A stretch of 64,000 nucleotides of DNA from Alloascoidea africana. Lineage: Eukaryota > Ascomycota > Alloascoideomycetes > Alloascoideales > Alloascoideaceae. The stretch is from NCBI GenBank assembly GCA_030581615.1, contig JAKTTT010000001.1:930001-994000 (forward strand). Reading direction: 5' to 3'. How positions within the stretch are numbered: position 1 is the stretch's first letter; each line of letters begins with the position of its first letter. A program made the position numbers and the translations under genes. This document shows, in pieces, positions 1-8,744 of this stretch. The notes beneath the pieces were generated by a model that was not told the DNA's origin, searched no databases, and worked only from the letters and a program-made list of their open reading frames with translations.

Positions 1-135
1 TGTGTGATTCTCTATGTATTGGTGAGCCTTTACAAGAGACTCAAGCTCAAACGGGACGTTGGACGGAAGCAGCTTAAAGACATCCTGCCCCAGCACACTC
101 GCCCGCTAATGGGCGGCGCGGAGAAGTTCGACTGA
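1..135 (+). CDS. 3' end of a membrane-associated protein gene (partial)
   Basis: The first 45 codons of the window are open in frame 1 and end in TGA at 133-135. The visible peptide begins with a hydrophobic stretch (CVILYVLVSLY) and continues into a strongly basic tail (KRLKLKRDVGRKQLKD), ending GGAEKFD. That arrangement fits the last transmembrane segment and cytosolic tail of a membrane protein. The rest of the gene lies upstream of the window, so the family cannot be named. It is co-directional with BIO2, whose start codon is 280 bases downstream. The open frame is short, so its reality rests on the compositional break after the stop and on the plausible membrane-plus-basic-tail pattern. 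Confidence 0.55.
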   Translation, partial: CVILYVLVSLYKRLKLKRDVGRKQLKDILPQHTRPLMGGAEKFD

Positions 136-217
136 GCTCCAGTGCCAAAGGGAGAGAAAGAGAGACATTGAGCTTCATCTGGCAAATGGCGGCAAAGAGG
201 TTAATTCAAAGCTGCGG

Positions 218-293
218 GTCACGTGCTGACTCGACTCGTAGTCAGATGAGTCAGGCGAGTCAGGCGAGTCATTCCTTTGAGTCGCCCACCAAT
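218..293 (+). promoter_or_regulatory. BIO2 upstream element: CACGTG plus a cluster of TGASTCA-type sites and a CCAAT box
   Basis: About 120-200 bases before the BIO2 start lie GTCACGTG (218-225), TGACTC (227-232), a perfect TGAGTCA (247-253), two further GAGTCA copies (257-262 and 266-271) and CCAAT (289-293). In yeasts RTCACGTG is the Cbf1 core, TGASTCA the Gcn4/AP-1 site and CCAAT the Hap2/3/5 site. The repeated GAGTCAGGC units are directly visible. Their use in biotin or amino-acid control is inferred. Confidence 0.5.
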
Positions 294-415
294 CAGAAGT
301 TCATAGAGTTTAATACTGATCGACAATCTCCTCGAGTAATTGGATAAAAAGGGACGCTTCCACCCCCCTGTATTAGTCTTTTCTATTATCACTCCACACC
401 CTCTCCAACTTTAGA

Positions 416-1690
416 ATGCTTTCAGTAGTCGCTAAACGATCAGCGTCGTTCGCAAAGGTCTCGTTGCACCAGAATGCCTCTTGCTTAATTGTTGGGAAGA
501 GATTTCTCGCAACATGGACAGCTCATACATTCACTAAAGATTCTGCTTCGCCGTCTCCAGTTTCATCAGGAACTCCTCCTCCCATTTCACCGAATTCTCA
601 TCCCTACAGAAACCAAGAAAAGGAATCCCTGGCGAGAAGGATTGAGCTCATGACAGAGGATCCATTGCGCTACGCTCTTTCACAAACAGAGGCAGTAAAC
701 ACCTGGACGAGAGAGCAACTCAGAAAGATTTACCATACTCCTTTAATGAATCTGATCTACTCTGCGCAAACAGTGCATCAGCGATTTCATGATCCAACAG
801 AAGTCCAGCTTTGCACATTGCTGAGCATCAAGACTGGTGGATGCACTGAAGATTGCAAGTATTGCTCACAGTCAAGCCGTAACAACACTGGATTGAAAGC
901 AGAAAAGATGATTAGTGTTGAAGAGGTTGTTGATGCTGCAAGAGAGGCTAAATTGAACGGTAGTACCCGATTTTGTATGGGAGCCGCCTGGAGAGATATG
1001 AAGGGCCGAAAGAGTGGTCTCAAGAAGATTTCAAAAATGGTGGAAGAGGTAAACTCAATGGGTATGGAATCTTGTGTCACACTGGGCATGATTAACAAGG
1101 AGCAGGCCAAAGTTTTGAAAGATGCTGGTCTTACTGCTTATAACCATAACATTGACACTTCAAGGGAGCATTACCCGAAAGTTATTACTACACGGTCTTA
1201 CGATGAACGGTTACAAACAATCAGAAACGTGCAGGATTCGGGGATCAAAGTTTGTAGCGGAGGAATCTTGGGTCTTGGAGAGACAGAGGAGGATCACATT
1301 GGGTTCCTACTCACTCTTGCGACTTTACCCCAGCATCCCGAGAGTTTGCCCATCAACAGATTGGTTGCAATCAAGGGCACACCATTGGGCGACGAGGGGA
1401 CCGACAAGAAGCTTACTTTTGACGAAATTTTGAGAACTATTGCCACTGCTCGATTGGTCATGCCCAACAGTATTATTCGATTGGCTGCGGGAAGATACAC
1501 CATGAAGGAAGCAGAACAGGCGATGTGTTACATGGCAGGTGTAAACGCCATTTTTACAGGGAAAAGAATGTTGACTACAATGTGTAGCGGCTGGCCGGAT
1601 GACATTGCTATGCTGAAGAGATGGGGACTAAAACCTATGAAGAGTTTTGGCAAGACTGAAAAGAAACCAGTCGCGGTAGCTCACTATTAG
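416..1690 (+). CDS. BIO2: Biotin synthase, mitochondrial
   Basis: This 424-residue radical-SAM enzyme inserts sulphur into dethiobiotin to make biotin, the last step of the pathway, in mitochondria of fungi. The family signature is plain: GGCTEDCKYCSQ, the CxxxCxxC motif at C143, C147 and C150 that holds the SAM-binding 4Fe-4S cluster. It is followed by YNHNIDTSREHYPKV, the GGILGLGE motif, and the RLAAGR and NAIFTGKRMLTT regions near the C-terminus that carry ligands of the second Fe-S cluster. The first 65 or so residues are rich in Ser, Arg and Lys and poor in acid, as expected of a mitochondrial presequence. I see no intron. The gene converges on BET1, with about 127 bases between the two stop codons. 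Identification is confident. Confidence 0.97.
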   Translation: MLSVVAKRSASFAKVSLHQNASCLIVGKRFLATWTAHTFTKDSASPSPVSSGTPPPISPNSHPYRNQEKESLARRIELMTEDPLRYALSQTEAVNTWTREQLRKIYHTPLMNLIYSAQTVHQRFHDPTEVQLCTLLSIKTGGCTEDCKYCSQSSRNNTGLKAEKMISVEEVVDAAREAKLNGSTRFCMGAAWRDMKGRKSGLKKISKMVEEVNSMGMESCVTLGMINKEQAKVLKDAGLTAYNHNIDTSREHYPKVITTRSYDERLQTIRNVQDSGIKVCSGGILGLGETEEDHIGFLLTLATLPQHPESLPINRLVAIKGTPLGDEGTDKKLTFDEILRTIATARLVMPNSIIRLAAGRYTMKEAEQAMCYMAGVNAIFTGKRMLTTMCSGWPDDIAMLKRWGLKPMKSFGKTEKKPVAVAHY

Positions 1691-1817
1691 CAGATTCTAG
1701 TATGGTAACCAAAATCTATATGAAGTCACGCAATACTTTGATCATTAGAGAATTGAAATAGTTTTCCTTCTTTTTTCTTTAGTTCATCAGTTTCTTTATT
1801 CTTTCTTTGTGACTTTG

Positions 1818-2595
1818 TTAAAAAAAGCGCACCCAGAAAAATACAAATGCTACCAACACAAAAACAAGTAGCCATGCTTTACATCCAATCCCAGACTTTT
1901 GGCTCATTATCATCATTCTTTTGTATGTGGACTTTAGTCTCACTCGAGCCGAATCAAAGTTTGATTCCTATGAACAATAGAACGTTAGAAGACCCTATTA
2001 CCCGCAGGAATTATTAGAGTATCAAGGACTTACTAAACCATCGAGAAATTTGCTTGAATCTCTGATCTCATTCCCTATCATTTGAGAAACCTATGCATTT
2101 ATTATTAGCACGCTTCCTGGCTCGATTCTCTTCATTTCCATTTCCATTTCCGTTTCCTTTGTTCTTTCTCCTATTATTTCCTGTACAAAGCTGGCTGCAT
2201 ATCCAACATACCTCTTTCAAAGTCTTGATCTTCTGACTTAGTCCCTCCATCTGGTCGTCATTTTGGGCCTCCAGTTGGGACATCACCGCTTCCGATGAGT
2301 AGTTTTGTAAACTATTAGAATAAGGCGATTCTGTGACATAGCTCGTCGTTGAAGGAACCGGGGTGGAGCGGGCGCTGGCGGTATTACTTGGCGGTGTGTA
2401 GTTGTCAAACAGTGAAGTTCGGGCTTCTCTTTGATGAAGGTTACTGGAATACCTACAAGTACTCCAGCGTTAGAGCAAACGATTCTCGAGGCATATTTCC
2501 GAGGTCCAGTCTTTTCGGAACAATAGCAGGGGCGGCATAACCAAGCCACTTAACTTTTTCCAGTTTGGAAGAGAAACGTACCTTGATGAGCTCAT
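1818..2595 (-). CDS. BET1: ER-Golgi Qc-SNARE Bet1, four exons
   Basis: Bet1 is the Qc-SNARE of ER-Golgi transport. The gene is split into exons 2582-2595, 2212-2452, 2034-2090 and 1818-1967 (complement), giving 153 residues. The introns (129, 121 and 66 nt) start GTACGT, GTATGT and GTAAGT, end in TAG, and carry branch-like CTCTAACG, GCTAAT and TTCTAACG. The joins preserve frame. The product starts MSSSRYSSNLHQREARTSLF, resembling the start of yeast Bet1. A Ser/Thr/Pro linker follows, then the SNARE motif from about residue 64 (SQLEAQNDDQMEGLSQKIKT, GNEIRDSSKFLDGL, ARVRLKSTYKRMM) and a C-terminal membrane anchor at about 135-152. Exon 1 is only 14 nt and no single long ORF exists, so an intron-blind gene caller would miss it. 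The first intron runs over a stretch with open frames on both strands that I regard as chance. Confidence 0.93.
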
Positions 2596-3049
2596 CGTGA
2601 AGCAACGGGCGAAAGTGTGGTGGTGACGTTGAAGAAGAAATCCACGTGTGCGTGTCGAATGGCCACGATAAACGCCAGCGAACATCCACCAACTTTCCAC
2701 CCTCCGGCCCCATTCACCGCGAAAAAAGAATCAGAAAGTAATGGATCAGACCTAATTATCGTGCTTGTTGTTCGAATGCACAGATCTCGCAGCATTGGAC
2801 AGCTTTAAGCAGGAGCCACGCTTTATCGTGATCAATTTGTGGTGATAGAATGATAAAGAGGAGTCTGAATGTTGCTTGAAATCTCATTAGCATCCGAACA
2901 ATCGCTAGATCCGCACTAGAAAAGACTGTAAATAACCAGTGGAGGGGCAGAACCAGCAAGCATTCGAAAGGCAAGCGTAGGACTGTAGAACACAACGGTT
3001 GGAAACGGCTGATGGATCTAAACTTGCTACTTTTTATTTAAAGAGTATT

Positions 3050-4837
3050 TCACCTGTCTGCACTAAGTGCCTTTTGTAATGAACTCACGAGCACATGCTT
3101 AGCATTATCTTCACTTGTTGCCTCGCACTCGCCTGCCACTCTACCACTTCCATCGTTCGTATCAGCACTCACAGTCTGAACAGTTGGTGCAACGGCTACT
3201 ACGCTGGAGGCTGTGGCAGGTGCAATACCGCCAGTTAGCCCTATGGAACGTTGAGTTCTGGAGGATCCTAGTGAGAGCGTTGAAACCCTCATTTTCAACT
3301 TTTGTAAGCTCTTTCCTTCCTCGTTTGTGCCGCCAGCAGTGCTGGCCCGTTCAGAAGTAGCCAGTACGGCTCCAACGACAGCAGGAGCCGTTGTTGGTCC
3401 AGATCCAAGCATGTAGCTAAGAGCTCCTGGCTTGTGAGATACAGGAGAAACGGTGCGTGTTTGCGAATGTGACGTTAAATGAAAGCCCTTTATGGGTTCT
3501 TTGGTCCTATCACTGTTTGATCTATCCCGATTCTTAACTTGGTCGCGTTTTAATCCCTCCAATAATCGAGTTCTTCGTATCTGTTTAACAAGGCCCTCAA
3601 TGTCTTCTTCCTCTTCCCCATCCTTTCTGATAGCATTAGAACCATCATCTTGGTTGGAAGCTGGTGCATCGCAGCTTATTGAAGTCTCGGGAAGATTCTG
3701 ATCTACTCTCTCCGGAGGTTCTTGCGATTCCGAATGATGAGTGTGTTGATTACTTATGGCGGTACCTTCGGCTAAAACAGAGTTCTTATCGCTGCCGCTA
3801 GATTCACTGGTGGTACTTTGACTCAATAGTAAAGCTCCGTGTGAATCATCATCTTCTCTGCTTTCAAGCTCTTGGCCGTCGATTGTCTCAACATCCCCAA
3901 CTTCTCCCGAGTATGAATACAAATTCAATTCGTTCATGGGCTGTTCAAAATTATCTTCTCTAACCGTCATCAAGCTGTTGCTACTGCGAGAATGAGCATC
4001 AAAGTCAAGCCGGTAATCGTTTGACCTTTGATCATCTTCCTCTTCATCAGTGCCATTTTGACTTTGTTCGCTCTCTTCATTAGCTAATATCGCTTGCATC
4101 TCGACTGAGATACTCTGCTCTTCTCTTTCCTCTTCGTCATATACACCACTATCATCTTCATCATCAGCTGCAAAACCTTCGCTCTCATTATCTTCGCCTC
4201 TTTGTACTTCATCCATCAGCCTGTGAAGATTGGGATAATGCCCTCTATGAGCAGAAGTGCCGGGGTGTAATTGCTCCTGAACGGGAAAGAAAACCTCAAG
4301 TTCGCAAACCCTTTGAGCAATTCTTCGGATCCGAGCTGCTGTTGCTTCTGTATCTTCTTCTAGATTGTCCACATTTTGTAGCATGTCTAATGTTGCTTTA
4401 CTCCGCGGATAGCAGTCCATAAAGTCTCTATCAATCCTTGTAACACGCCGACTGGCTCTGTCCAGCTGATCTCTCATTCGGAGTTCTGCCCTTCTTGCTG
4501 ATGTTACGCGTTCTTCCAGTCCATCTGCATAAAATTTGGAGACCTCTTTCAATGACTTTCTAAACTGTCCCTCTTCATCTGTTGTGGTTAATTACAAAGT
4601 ATTCACTATTGGCTCTTTCTCATACTCACCCTCTTTGCCACAATGAAGTAGTATATTCGAGAGCTCGAAAGCTTCTATCGGAGGCAGCCTAACTGGCGTC
4701 TGTATTTCATTAGCAACGGAAGAGACAGTCACCATTCGTAGTTCACATACTGTGAAATTACCGTTGGTTGTCGCGTGGCGAGAAGGAAACAGATCTTGCC
4801 CGCTCTCTATTTCCGGACCGCCTGTACTACTTGACAT
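3050..4837 (-). CDS. Coiled-coil protein with a long acidic, Ser-rich C-terminal half, two exons
   Basis: Exons are 4630-4837 and 3050-4578 (complement), with a 51-nt intron (GTGAGT...CAG) that restores frame across codon GAT, giving 578 residues. The N-terminal third contains a charged helical region (FYADGLEERVTSARRAELRM, then LDRASRRVTRIDRDFMD, then NLEEDTEATAARIRRIAQRV) followed by HPGTSAHRGHYPNLHRLMDE. The rest is low complexity: several Asp/Glu runs, then Ser-rich and basic tracts (RTRLLEGLKRDQVKNRDRS). The helical part could belong to a vesicle-tethering or BLOC-type coiled-coil protein, but I do not recognise the family and assign no function. The reading frame and splice are well supported by the uninterrupted ORF and the good splice sites. 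It is divergent from ANY1 over a 282-base shared promoter. Confidence 0.8.
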
Positions 4838-5119
4838 CTCTCTTTTTCACTTCTTGGACCATATATCCCACATAGGCACCCTTGCAAGTGCTACTTTCAC
4901 TTTCATAATCCTCGTTCCTTCAACTCGAATCCCCCACAGGACAAGGGTGAACGGGTGTACCATTGTCTTTGTCACGTGCCTTCGCTGGGATAGAGTTTGT
5001 ACTCCGAGTATGATTTGATTTCTTTCTCGTGTCAACTTTGGCCGAAATTCCAAATTCTCAGGATAATGATCCCTTAGTATTCATCCAGATAGTAGCCCTT
5101 AGATATCGAAAACTGGAGA
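4838..5119. promoter_or_regulatory. Divergent promoter between the coiled-coil gene and ANY1
   Basis: This 282-base interval separates two head-to-head start codons and holds no credible gene. It contains one CACGTG (4974-4979) but no clear TATA box. Both genes must draw their promoters from here, so co-regulation is possible but unproven. Confidence 0.5.
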
Positions 5120-6258
5120 ATGAATAAGGCGATCGAAAATTTCAACATAAACATCCGCATCCCAGAATCATGGTACTCGCTGGAGTTCATCCAACAGCTT
5201 GCGGATCTTGGCATCGCCTTGTCGCCTATAGCGTCCTATGGTTTCACGATGTATGACATTCTTCAGACGGGATCCTCGGTTGGATTTTCAATAGATATAT
5301 GCGCTATAATGCTGTTCTCAAGGTACGTTACTTTTCTACAACTCATCACCTTTGATATCTTTGTGACAGGAATGGTTTTCGGGGTCCCCCAACCTTCCGG
5401 ATTCCGTCTTTTGTGTGGTTCGTGCTTCCCGTTTGAAGTAGTTTACTCTCTCTAACGTAACCTGTCCGCGTCGTATCGTCGGGTAGTTTTTTTAAAGTGC
5501 TTTTTTATGTTGGGGAGCCATTTGAAACAGCAATACTATGCCAGTCCATAGTCATGATTTTTACCCAAATATTGGTCCTCAAACTAAGTCTCAAATACAG
5601 ATCTAATCCAGCAACGCTTCCGCACCATCATACTCTGTCAAAAGAAAAGTTTGGTCCAAAAGTTAAGGACGATGAAAAATCACAAATGCAAACGCTCACT
5701 ATAATCGATAATATAAAGTCATTTATTCAGCATGTGGGACTGTTACTGGTTTCACCTCGGTTATTGGTACGAAAACTGTTTTCCTTCATACATTTTGTAA
5801 CTATTAGGATCCCAATACGAATGATCCTGCTTTTCGACGAATCAAAGCCACGCCCCTATCGGTTTTGGCAATGGAGGGAAGAATCTAAATACTGGAAGTG
5901 CCTTTTCTATGGACTTGTTTTGCTTTCGATTGTTCAACTTCTTCTTGGTAAAGATAAACATTACATACACTTTCTGGGATTAACAAGTCTATGTCTCGAG
6001 TCACTCACCCCACTTCCTCAAATTATTCTAATGCGACAAACCCACTCTGTGAAGGGGTTGAACGTAGCATTACTATTGAGTTGGCTTGCTGGCGATTTAT
6101 CGCGACTGCTTTATCTGATGTATGGAGCTGATGATTCCACAGATCTATTTCTCTTTATAATATTTGCCGCTCTTCAACTTGTTCTCAACACCTACATATT
6201 TTGTCAATATGTTTACTATCGGAAGAGACAAAAGAAAAGTTCCAGTTATAGCATCTGA
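5120..6258 (+). CDS. ANY1: PQ-loop membrane protein Any1/Cfs1, two exons
   Basis: Exons 5120-5322 and 5487-6258 join across codon AGT to give 324 residues. The 164-nt intron begins GTACGT and ends in TAG, with a CTCTAACG branch-like motif about 35 nt before the acceptor. The frame stops soon after the donor if unspliced, so splicing is required. The protein is multi-spanning. An N-terminal PQ-loop-like repeat (IALSPIASYGFTMYDILQ, then GSSVGFSIDICAIMLFSS) leads into VGEPFETAILCQSIVMIFTQ. A second repeat carries LTPLPQIILMRQTHSVKGLN and LLSWLAGDLSRLLYLMYG. Yeast Any1/Cfs1 (YMR010W) has the same plan; it antagonises phospholipid flippases such as Neo1 in Golgi and endosomal membranes. That role is transferred from the family. 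The middle linker (about 125-190) is less conserved. Confidence 0.85.
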
Positions 6259-7154
6259 CAAGGACGAATGTCCATTTTTATTTGGATTAATAAAAAGGTT
6301 TAAACAAAAAAGATAAGTGATTAAAGACTTTATTTACATGCTGTGATTGTCTTAAGAGTCCATGAACCTGGACTTTTCACCCCAGTCTTCGTAACCTGTG
6401 CATTTACATATAGCCTAAAAATACAGAAAACATTAATGTCATAGCTCCATCACCGAAAATCTTTTCGAGGCTTCTCCAGTATCTGCTCACGACTATCCTG
6501 TAGTTTTAAGGATGATTAAGTTGGCATACTGGCTCTTGGTAATCCTGAGAATCGCCGGATGGCCGTGAATTTCTCGGAAAAGGGAACCATAGACAAAGAA
6601 AGCGCTAACCAACAATCTAGATCTTTGCCTTGTATTCTGACCTAAAGATAAGTTGCAAGAAAACGTTTTTGAAGAAACTTTAAGCCGATTAGGGATACAA
6701 ATTCAAAATCATCATCAGGAAATCCAAAGGGAGGCCATGTTAGACTGGAGCGAGATTATGCAATCTCAAAAGACGCCCTGTTGTCAAAACTGGAAAATAT
6801 GAGTTATAAAAAAGTAGACCAGACAAGAAGAAAAGATTACAGGTGTTCTGCATCATAACAATCATAATCGCCATACATTGAACAGAAACAAAGAAATCAG
6901 CACTCAATCGATTCCAAGCAAAATACTTGTAACTTATGAATCCCGAATTGTTCTACGAGAATGATATAGAGGAATGATAAATCTTCAACCAGAAGAAACA
7001 AAAAGTATTATTGTAAGATGATTTTCCAATGCATACGAATGGCAAGTTGTTGAGTATCTTGTAAATGCTCATTTTTTGAGCTCAATCAATACAATTCAAA
7101 TAAACTTTATTAACCATTACTAAAGCTATTCCGACAGTTCTCGTTTTTACCAAT
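6259..7154. other. Intergenic stretch with weak exon-like pieces on the minus strand
   Basis: Between the convergent ends of ANY1 and the MFS transporter there are about 900 bases without a firm gene. On the minus strand, 6352-6620 shows short coding-like segments bounded by splice-like sites. One possible last exon, 6352-6412, reads ICKCTGYEDWGEKSRFMDS before a stop and follows a TTTTTAG acceptor. Upstream, a segment reads DSREQILEKPRKDF. I could not chain them into one frame with a start codon, nor recognise a family. A small spliced gene is possible; noise is at least as likely. Confidence 0.2.
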
Positions 7155-8744
7155 TTAAACCGTTCTAAAGGATGATGGCTCAAAAGGCAGAAGCAACGCT
7201 AAAATGCCAACCACGCCCACAAACGCCGCGCAGATGAACACAGGCGCCGTGCTATATGGATCTGAATAGTATGCAATAATGGGTCCCATCATGGCTCCGA
7301 TTCTCGTAGCACCCATGCAAAGAGCATTTCCAGTGGTTCTATTCTGTGCACCAAAACTCATTGGGGTGTAAGCAAAAGTAGAAGCCGAGTAGGTATACAT
7401 GAAGAAAGAAACCATACAAGTGAAGGCCACATTTTGGGCCTGTGTTCTGACAGCTGTATATGCAAAAAAGAATACCATGCATAGCAAAGCAGACATGCTC
7501 ATAGCACCTCTGGAGCCCAATTTAGGGGTAACAAAAAATAGGGTTGATAAGACTGGACCAAAAATGCTAGTAACGCTGGATAACACCAAGTTTCTATATG
7601 TTTCATAGGTCGATCCGCTCCCAAACTTTGCTCCTCTTGATTGCAAGTATATGGGTAGGAAGTTGAAGAATATAGGCGTTGATATGCCGATAAGTAGCCA
7701 CATAAAAAATTGTATCAGGAAAGATCTGGTTGTTCTCCTCGTTGCACAAAGCTGCTTCAAGTGTTTCCAGATTATTCGAAGCACTCCAATAAGCGAGGTT
7801 CTTCTCTTTTCCACCTCAATCTGTTGGAGCTCTCCACATGCCCTTAATTCTTGGGCAGTTAATGAGCATGTCCTATTATATTTCCGTGCAAGCTGTTGAA
7901 TCGTTTCTACCGCTCTTTCATCTTCTCCATGAGCAATCAGAAATTTTGGTGTCTCCTTTAATCGAATGAATGTGACCCGAGCTACAGCACAAACGAGAAC
8001 AATTGCAGAGTTGGTAATCCATGTGTATCTCCAGCCCATGTTGTCGGAATTTTTGCAATTCATAGGCGACTCACAAACAAAATTTGCCATGAAAGGCCAG
8101 GTTATGAGAGATGCTATTGTACCTCCGATTCCCCACCAAATCGAGAAGAACAACACTAACCAATTGTACTTGTAAGGAAGATATTCCAGAAATACTGTGC
8201 CGTCCAGAATCATATTTCCCCCAGTGCTTGCAGCAGTCAGAAACACAAAAAAACAATAGCTTGCATAGTTAGGCATTCCTCCTGTAATTATTCCAAAAAG
8301 CGCAGACGTGAAGAGCGATATATTAAACGCCCATCTACGACCAATGATGTCTGCAGATAATCCCCATCCAAAGACGCCGGCAAAAAGGCCAGCATAGAGC
8401 ACAACAGAGGAAGTTGGAAAAGCGTTAAATTGGCCGAACTGCATATCGGTAGGAATTTTGGTATAAGTTTGCAAAGCGCCCGTCATCGAGTCAGCTGAGT
8501 AACCCATTCCACCCAGAAAAAAGAGCTTCAAGTGGTATGGTGTAAAGCCCAACTCATCAATGGCATTGTTTATAAGGTGCATCTTTTTTGTAAGCACAGA
8601 ATCATTGTGACTTAGAGATGCAAGATCTTCCTCTTCAAGTTCCCGTTCTCTGAGGTCTCTTAGAATAGGACCTCCCTTTTCCTTTGAGCTTTGAGAATCG
8701 TGGCCGTCAGAGTTGACCTGAAAGGCTTCTTTATCGGTATTCAT
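7155..8744 (-). CDS. Major facilitator superfamily transporter, SV2/sugar-porter-like
   Basis: This 529-residue protein has a hydrophilic N-terminal tail of about 60 residues and then about twelve hydrophobic segments. The start of the first membrane half (DELGFTPYHLKLFFLGGMGY) matches the opening of fungal SV2-like MFS proteins. The loop 2-3 signature is present as SADIIGRRWAFN (about 130-141). A central cytosolic loop contains ETPKFLIAHGEDERAVE, the counterpart of the sugar-porter PESPR(F/W)L motif. Second-half segments include GSRGAMSMSAL and TGNALCMGATRIGAMMGP. Substrate cannot be told from sequence; relatives carry organic acids, phosphate esters, sugars or drugs. There is no intron. A set of short direct repeats lies about 350-450 bases upstream of the start. 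The substrate is unknown, but the family call is secure. Confidence 0.88.
   Translation of the reverse strand: MNTDKEAFQVNSDGHDSQSSKEKGGPILRDLRERELEEEDLASLSHNDSVLTKKMHLINNAIDELGFTPYHLKLFFLGGMGYSADSMTGALQTYTKIPTDMQFGQFNAFPTSSVVLYAGLFAGVFGWGLSADIIGRRWAFNISLFTSALFGIITGGMPNYASYCFFVFLTAASTGGNMILDGTVFLEYLPYKYNWLVLFFSIWWGIGGTIASLITWPFMANFVCESPMNCKNSDNMGWRYTWITNSAIVLVCAVARVTFIRLKETPKFLIAHGEDERAVETIQQLARKYNRTCSLTAQELRACGELQQIEVEKRRTSLIGVLRIIWKHLKQLCATRRTTRSFLIQFFMWLLIGISTPIFFNFLPIYLQSRGAKFGSGSTYETYRNLVLSSVTSIFGPVLSTLFFVTPKLGSRGAMSMSALLCMVFFFAYTAVRTQAQNVAFTCMVSFFMYTYSASTFAYTPMSFGAQNRTTGNALCMGATRIGAMMGPIIAYYSDPYSTAPVFICAAFVGVVGILALLLPFEPSSFRTV

Noticed and set aside
2283-2995. Several 60-90-codon frames around the BET1 5' end
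   Set aside because: They overlap BET1 exons, introns and promoter and show no similarity to known proteins, whereas the spliced BET1 model is complete.
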